A stretch of 64,000 nt of DNA from Adineta vaga (lineage: Eukaryota > Rotifera). Both the position numbers and the translations under genes were made by a program. The stretch lies in assembly GCA_021613535.1 (NCBI GenBank), contig CP075497.1, positions 2,170,001-2,234,000 of the forward strand, read 5' to 3'. Every line of letters starts with the position of its first letter. The stretch's first letter is position 1. Positions 59,012 to 64,000 of the stretch are shown piece by piece. The notes beneath the pieces were generated by a model. The model saw only the letters and a program-made list of their open reading frames with translations. It had not been told where the DNA came from and made no database searches.

Positions 59012-60284
59012 TTAATCATGTTTTTTACTTGCTTCAACTTTAAAAAAATAATCTAACATATCAACAACAACAAACGTCGAGATATTTTTTGATAAAAGTT
59101 TCAATAAAAAGTAATTATTTCCTGTTAAATGTTCTTGTGCGAAATCATGGATCTTTTGCGGTGAATGTTTTGCTCGATCAATTAAATGTGTTCGAACATA
59201 ATGTTCTCGTGTTTTGTCACTACTAATGAGACAATGTAATAAATGACCAATCCATTTGATAAGATCAATAAATGTTATTAAACCTAATAGAATAAACCAA
59301 AGATATAAGAATACATACATTTTTTCGACAATAATATTTAATGGTAGAATACATTCAACAGTATAAGCATGATTGGATGCTAATTCACGAAATGTAAAAT
59401 CACAAAGTGTGCGTTTGGGAAATGAACTTGTATCGATTAATTCCGAAACACCTGAAGTGATTTTTTGAGTAAATTGTGCAAGAAAATGTGTTTGTAATGA
59501 TTCTTTTCTTAGATGATTTAATCGTGTTATACCTAATGGTCGTGTTCCAATAATTAAATGAATTAAACCGATTTGAAGTAAACAATTGAGAATGTATAAA
59601 ACTTTTACACCAATATAACAAATGATAAAATAACAGGAAAATAATCTATGACATCGTCGAGAAGTAGTCTGTGGTCCAATATTTTTATCTTTTTGTTCGA
59701 AGATTTGTGAATTTAAATGAATGATTTTATTTTCACGATATTTTGATATATCTTTTTCTTTTTCAAACTTAGGTACAACATAAATTTCACTTGCTCTATC
59801 TAATAAATCCTTCACATCATGTCGACTACCTGCTAATGCAAAAAACCAAATAAATTTCGGTATATAAAACAAAAGTGCTTGAGCTCCAAGAATCCATGGC
59901 TAATATAAAAGCAAACAAAACTTCGTATCTTAACAAAAAAAAGCAAAAGAAAATACATACCAACCATTGATAATAGATTATCAATGATTCATATCGTTCA
60001 TTGATTGCCGTAGGTACTCGTCTATTATCTGGAATATAATATGTATTATTTGCATAACAATACGCTGTTATGGCTTTTTCATAACGTTTCAATTGTGCTG
60101 GTATCCAACAAATAATTGGTACAGTATACGATGTTTTCACTCCACATAAAATTGCGAATAAACATAAAATACCTGCGGTAAATTTATAACTTAAACGATC
60201 AATAAGAAAATCATCAGCTTTCGCGCGAATATTTGCAAACGATAAAATTCCCGAAAATTTATTAGCAATTGTCAGTACTTCCAT
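59012..60284 (-). CDS. Innexin gap-junction protein
   Basis: A four-pass channel subunit of invertebrate gap junctions. Minus strand, ATG at 60284, two exons joined near 59900-59960 at the YYQW motif, about 390 residues. The first TM segment includes FTAGILCLFAILCGVKT. Extracellular loop 1 has the two conserved cysteines (CWIPAQLKRYEKAITAYC). The innexin signature YYQW followed by PWILGAQALLFYIP marks TM2. TM3 follows the cytoplasmic loop (CYFIICYIGVKVLYILNCLLQ). Loop 2 cysteines lie in RTLCDFTFREL and YTVECILPLNIIVEKMYVF, followed by TM4 (LWFILLGLITFIDL). All four loop cysteines are present, so a working channel is likely. Confidence 0.93.
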
Positions 60285-60901
60285 TTCAAACCAATACTTG
60301 TCACTGGCGTTTATGTATGTGTACGCACACCGAACACAGGTTACCTCCCACCACTACCAGTCGTGTAGAAAGTTTTTTTTTTCTCTCCCTCTTCTCTTTT
60401 CTTCAACGTCTCGATCTATATATATATATGTATGCAATCTCTATTCACGAGTGAGCAAAGAGACCTAACAAAGAAGAGAACGAAAAAAAAGAGAAAAATT
60501 TGACGTAATATTTCATCAAAAGGGATAGATGGTCTGTTTTGTATGCAATTGGGTGTGCGCGCACAACTATTACATACGTATCGGTCTACCAAAGAGTAAC
60601 AGAAAAGAAAGAAGAGTAGGGTTGTTCTGTCATGTTTAGCTCCTAGTCAAATATAATTTTGTTCCTCCAATATATTTATTGTTCTCATCCTATCCAATTG
60701 AAGAGAAAAGAAAAAAGCGTGATGAGACCGATAATCAGATGAGAATGTCAAAGAATCATATAAAATGACTATCAATGTATATTTACTGCCAGGCAACAAC
60801 TTTGTTCAATGTCATTCTTTTTTTCGTTTTATCAATTTATTATAAATGAAAGATAAGTTTGTTTGCAAACAGAAAACAGAAGAAAAAGAAAAACGATTTA
60901 T
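60285..60901. other. Promoter region of the innexin gene
   Basis: Non-coding. Contains an AT run at about 60416-60430, GA-rich tracts near 60465-60500 and a TGTGCGCGC alternating stretch near 60552-60560. No gene supported. Confidence 0.35.
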
Positions 60902-61370
60902 TTATTTCTCTTCGATTTTTGTGGAATGAAATATTTCATCGAGCCAATCAGGTTGAAGTGGTGGATAATCATTGATGTTCTCTAGACTAACATTGAAAAG
61001 AGATAAATTTGGACGAAGTGAATATCGATAATGTTCATCATCAGTTTCTTCTTCTTGTTGTTCTTCAACATACATATTTTGTCGATAAACATGTTCCTTT
61101 GAAATTAGTACTGGTGGATGACGACGAATGATCGGTACGCTTTGTGGAATGTAATTAACATTCTAAAACAATTCAAATTAGTAGAAATGTGAATAGATAA
61201 GAAAAATTATTTACCTTAACGATCGTTTCTGTTGGTTTAACTTTTTTCGTATTCGTTTTGAATGTTTGTTGAGATTTCTTGGATGTAAATGAAAGTGTAC
61301 GTGTAATACGTGAAACAAGTTTTGATAACGATGAAGATGATGACCATTTCGAAGATTTGTCTGTAGACAT
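60902..61370 (-). CDS. Small basic-then-acidic orphan protein
   Basis: Two exons (61370-61215 and 61162-60902) join in frame across a 52-nt GT-AG intron to 138 residues. I do not recognise a family. Residues 1-50 are Ser/Lys-rich and basic (SKWSSSSSLSKLV, TRTLSFTSKKSQQTF). The second half has RRHPPVLISKEHVY, an acidic EEQQEEETDDEHY stretch and a C-terminal PPLQPDWLDEIFHSTKIEEK. No signal peptide or membrane segment. It looks disordered, with an LQPDWLDEIF amphipathic end that could be a docking motif. The clean splice pair supports a real gene. Confidence 0.5.
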
Positions 61371-61708
61371 GTTTGAATTGTTGAATACAGAATGAAGTGA
61401 TCAACAAACTATCCAACGATTTAAACATCAGTTAAGTTCAACAAGCTTAACTGATCTATTTGAAACATCTTTGATTGAAATTAGTGTTCTTTTTTTCAGA
61501 CAATTGGCTTAATTAATTTCGTCTTTTCTCTGATCATCTTATCTTAACATTGTCTTCATTTGTTAATTGATGATCGACAATACAAAACATATGTTTCTGC
61601 TTGACTAGAACAGCTTGAAACATATGGAGGATATTGTATACCTTGAAGATAGATGAATTATGTAACAAACATCTCTTGATTTATTAAGAAAATCAATAAA
61701 AAGGAAAC
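61371..61708. other. Gap between the small orphan and the RRM gene
   Basis: AT-rich, about 340 bases, promoter of the orphan and 3' UTR of the RRM gene on minus. Nothing else seen. Confidence 0.35.
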
Positions 61709-62782
61709 TTATAATTTGGAATTATCTGAAAGATATAGAATAGCATTTTGTAATTCTTGATTTCGTTTTTTCTGTTCTTGAATTTGATCTTCATATTCCC
61801 TTTTCTTCTTTGAAGTATTATCATCGATCTCTTTGATTTGTTTTTGTAAATTGTCATTTATTTTACATAATTGATCACATTTTTGTTTCAGATCATTAAA
61901 TCGATTTTCAAATTCTAAACAATTTTCTTTAATTTTCTTTAAATTCTCTTGATTTGTTAAAATTTGTTGATTGAAACTATATTTCAGTAGAGCATATTGA
62001 GTTTTATACAAAACATGAATCGGAAGTATAAAATCAGTTAAATTTCGAAATATCGGATACCATCGTTGAATTCTAGAAGCATCATTTTCATCAATACAAC
62101 GATATTGTGATAAACTACACACATATTCTGGAGATGAATATTTATCGATGGAAAGTATTTGGCCATTGAGATAATGTGGCATATCCAGAAGAACACGATC
62201 CGATGAATCTGAATGTTCGAATAAAATGAAACATATCCCAGCAGTGTTTTCTTCTTCTAACATTTTAACGTCAAGAATATTTCCATATGTGCCGAAATAG
62301 GAACGAATATTGACATCAGTAAAAAGAGAATCTGTTTTTTGAAAAATGATTAGTTTAGGAAAATAGTTTGAAAGAAAAAGAATTTCACCTGATGAATTCA
62401 TTCGAATAACAATTCCAGGTGAAGATATTAATCGTTGACATTTTGGAATTGTATCTGGTAATAGACGTTTTATTGTTATGCCATATTCTTCATTAAATTG
62501 ATCTCTTTTACTCATACATAGATCTACACAAGCTTTATCATTAAATTCAATAAATGCAAACGATTTTCCTATGAGAAAATTCACTAAAATTTATTCAAAT
62601 TCGTTCTATTTCTATTCTTTACCTTCAAATCTTCTTTCATTATATGACATCATCTGACAATCAAGAATATATTGATCATCATTCATCGTTCCATGTTTCG
62701 TAAAATATGCACATAACTTTTCCTGTGTCCAAATTTCATTATCGATTACACCAACAAATAATTGTCGAATCTTTACTGACAT
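61709..62782 (-). CDS. Double-RRM protein with C-terminal coiled coil
   Basis: Two exons (62782-62623 and 62568-61709) give 339 residues. Residues 1-80 form an RRM resembling the hnRNP A / Musashi type: RNP2-like LFVGVI, then EIWTQEKLCAYFTKHG and RNP1-like KSFAFIEF. A second, weaker RRM follows (TDVNIRSYFGTYGNILDVKM, AGICFILFEHSDSSDRVLL, LNGQILSIDKY). The last 90 residues are a Lys/Glu/Gln-rich coiled coil (ENLKKIKENCLEFENRFNDLKQKCDQL onward). The RRM-RRM-coil order is not one I can tie to a named protein. It is probably an RNA-binding protein that oligomerises. Confidence 0.68.
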
Positions 62783-63031
62783 TTTAATCTATAGTAAAAA
62801 GAAAACAAGAAGAAGAAAATTTCAATTCGTTTTTCTTTTATTTAACAATGAAAATACTGTTTAAATGCATTAGAAAGAAGGAAATATAAGAAAATAAATA
62901 TTCGAAAATTAATTTCAAAACTAAAACAATGGACGGTTTAAACTAAACACGAATTCATTGTTGATTGACAATATGTTCAATATCTATCGATAGAAACAAA
63001 ACAAAAATAATCAAATCTTATTCATTATTTT
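62783..63031. other. Short gap between two minus-strand genes
   Basis: AT-rich sequence holding the RRM gene promoter and the 3' end of the membrane coiled-coil gene. Nothing else seen. Confidence 0.35.
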
Positions 63032-63977
63032 TCACTGACCATCATCCGCTGATTGATTCTTCGTTGAACATTGACATTCATTCATTTGTTTTCGTATTTG
63101 ATCAAGATTCAATTGAAGTTTAGTTAAAATAAAAGTTGTCTATGGATATAGAAATGAAATTTAATGAATATTTAATGAAAGTCTTTACTTTATCGGTTGA
63201 ATTATATACAAAATGAGCTAATTGATCGAAAGATTTCGATAATACTTCATTGATATCGTCGAATTTTTCGAGAGATTTCCTTTCTAAATGTCGATGTTTC
63301 GATGGAATCATATCTTTATCATTGAGTAACGTATGTATTTGTAATTTTTGTAACTGATTATAAATCAGAGAGAGATTCCAATGCTCCAATGTATTCAAAC
63401 GAGTTCTTAATTGTTCAATTGTTGATAAAGCATTATTCAATTCAACTTTCGAATACTTTCTTTCGACTAATTCAATTGAAAAAACAAACAAACAAATCTT
63501 AGTCAGAACAAAACATCTTCTTTACTTTCATTCATACGAATTGATAGATCTTGAACATTATTCTTCAATTGAATATTTGCGTAGATTAAACCGATACTAA
63601 AATGAAAATGAAATCATTTGAAAATAAGAAAAGAGTCTTACCATGTACTAAGAAAAATACAAATAACAGAAATAGTTAAAATTGATTGTAAATATTTCCA
63701 ATATAAAGAATGGCGAGATGTATGTCTAAAGAAGAGAATTCAAATTGATTCAGATGAAAGAATATAGTGAATTTTCTAACCGAGTGATGGATAGTTTTTG
63801 TTGAGGTAGAAATAATTCATCTTCGGAACTTCGGAGAATATCATTTGGATGGGTTTTTGTTAAACGAAACTTTAATAAATTATCGAGTTGTTTACGTTTT
63901 CGTATTTTTTTATTTGAATGACGTAGAATGTTCGAAGGTACTTCATTTACTTCGCAATCTTGAAAAATATCATCCAT
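63032..63977 (-). CDS. Single-pass membrane protein with coiled coil, orphan
   Basis: About five exons on minus from the ATG at 63977 to the TGA at 63032-63034, roughly 230 residues. I do not recognise the family. The first 70 residues are basic and cytosolic-looking (HSNKKIRKRKQLDNLLKFRL). One hydrophobic helix follows (ILTISVICIFLSTCIGLIYA, about residues 78-100). A coiled coil comes next (VELNNALSTIEQLRTRLNTLEHWN, then LNLDQIRKQMNECQC). The positive N-side predicts a type II topology with the coil in the lumen or outside. The gene may extend beyond the window only in its 5' UTR. Confidence 0.55.
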
Positions 63978-64000
63978 TAGGATAAATTTATTCTACCGAT

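Noticed and set aside
1-64000. CRISPR arrays, prokaryotic operons or a phage-like defence system
   Set aside because: The window is spliced eukaryotic DNA. No regularly spaced repeats or prokaryotic defence genes are seen; the ART-TPR gene is the nearest thing to a defence-like protein and it is broken.

Overview
This window is eukaryotic nuclear DNA from a small, compact metazoan genome. It is AT-rich. Nearly every gene is split by GT-AG introns of about 45-80 nt, and most intergenic gaps are a few hundred bases. Innexin, SMAD4, an FGF-like factor, Ajuba-type LIM proteins and a lamin-tail intermediate filament protein all point to an invertebrate animal. A degraded gene joining an arginine ADP-ribosyltransferase domain to kinesin-light-chain-like TPRs, plus a DUF4419 gene, suggest a bdelloid rotifer. 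That assignment is inference; no taxonomic marker gene is present.

Layout. 0.5-6.1 kb (+): inositol-trisphosphate 3-kinase, a secreted or GPI-anchored alpha-carbonic anhydrase without introns, and a secreted fibrinogen-domain protein. 6.5-20.7 kb (+): one giant VPS13A/C-type bridge-like lipid-transfer gene; one of its longer introns holds a decayed tRNA-like sequence. 20.7-28.7 kb: the only real accessory zone. It contains a broken ART-TPR gene (nonsense codon plus frameshift), a truncated second copy of its N-terminal domain cut by a hAT-like MITE, two hairpins, and several kb of apparently non-coding DNA. 28.8-30.9 kb (+): an FGF-like secreted factor with a 1.35-kb first intron, very long for this locus.

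31.3-41.6 kb: UBASH3/STS-type histidine phosphatase (-), Ajuba/LIMD1-type LIM protein (-), DUF4419 protein (+), cytoplasmic intermediate filament protein with a lamin tail (-), and chaperonin subunit CCT1 (-). 42.1-47.3 kb (+): SMAD4, a SIRT7-like sirtuin, and a neuronal-calcium-sensor-like EF-hand protein. 47.6-53.5 kb (-): a second Ajuba-type LIM paralogue, alpha-SNAP and TFIIS. 54.1-58.8 kb (+): GH18 chitinase, a strongly diverged 14-3-3-like protein and an F-box protein. 59.0-64 kb (-): innexin, a small orphan, a double-RRM coiled-coil protein and a single-pass membrane coiled-coil protein.

The genes do not form one pathway. Themes are signalling (IP3K, FGF, SMAD4, 14-3-3-like, LIM, NCS), membrane traffic or lipid transport (VPS13, alpha-SNAP) and housekeeping (CCT1, TFIIS). 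The most unusual items are the 14-3-3-like protein that seems to have lost its phosphopeptide pocket, the broken ART-TPR locus with its truncated sibling and MITE, the FGF-like gene with its wide non-coding surroundings, and the pair of Ajuba-type LIM genes 13 kb apart. Coordinates for multi-exon genes are spans from start codon to stop codon; exon limits are given where I worked them out by eye.
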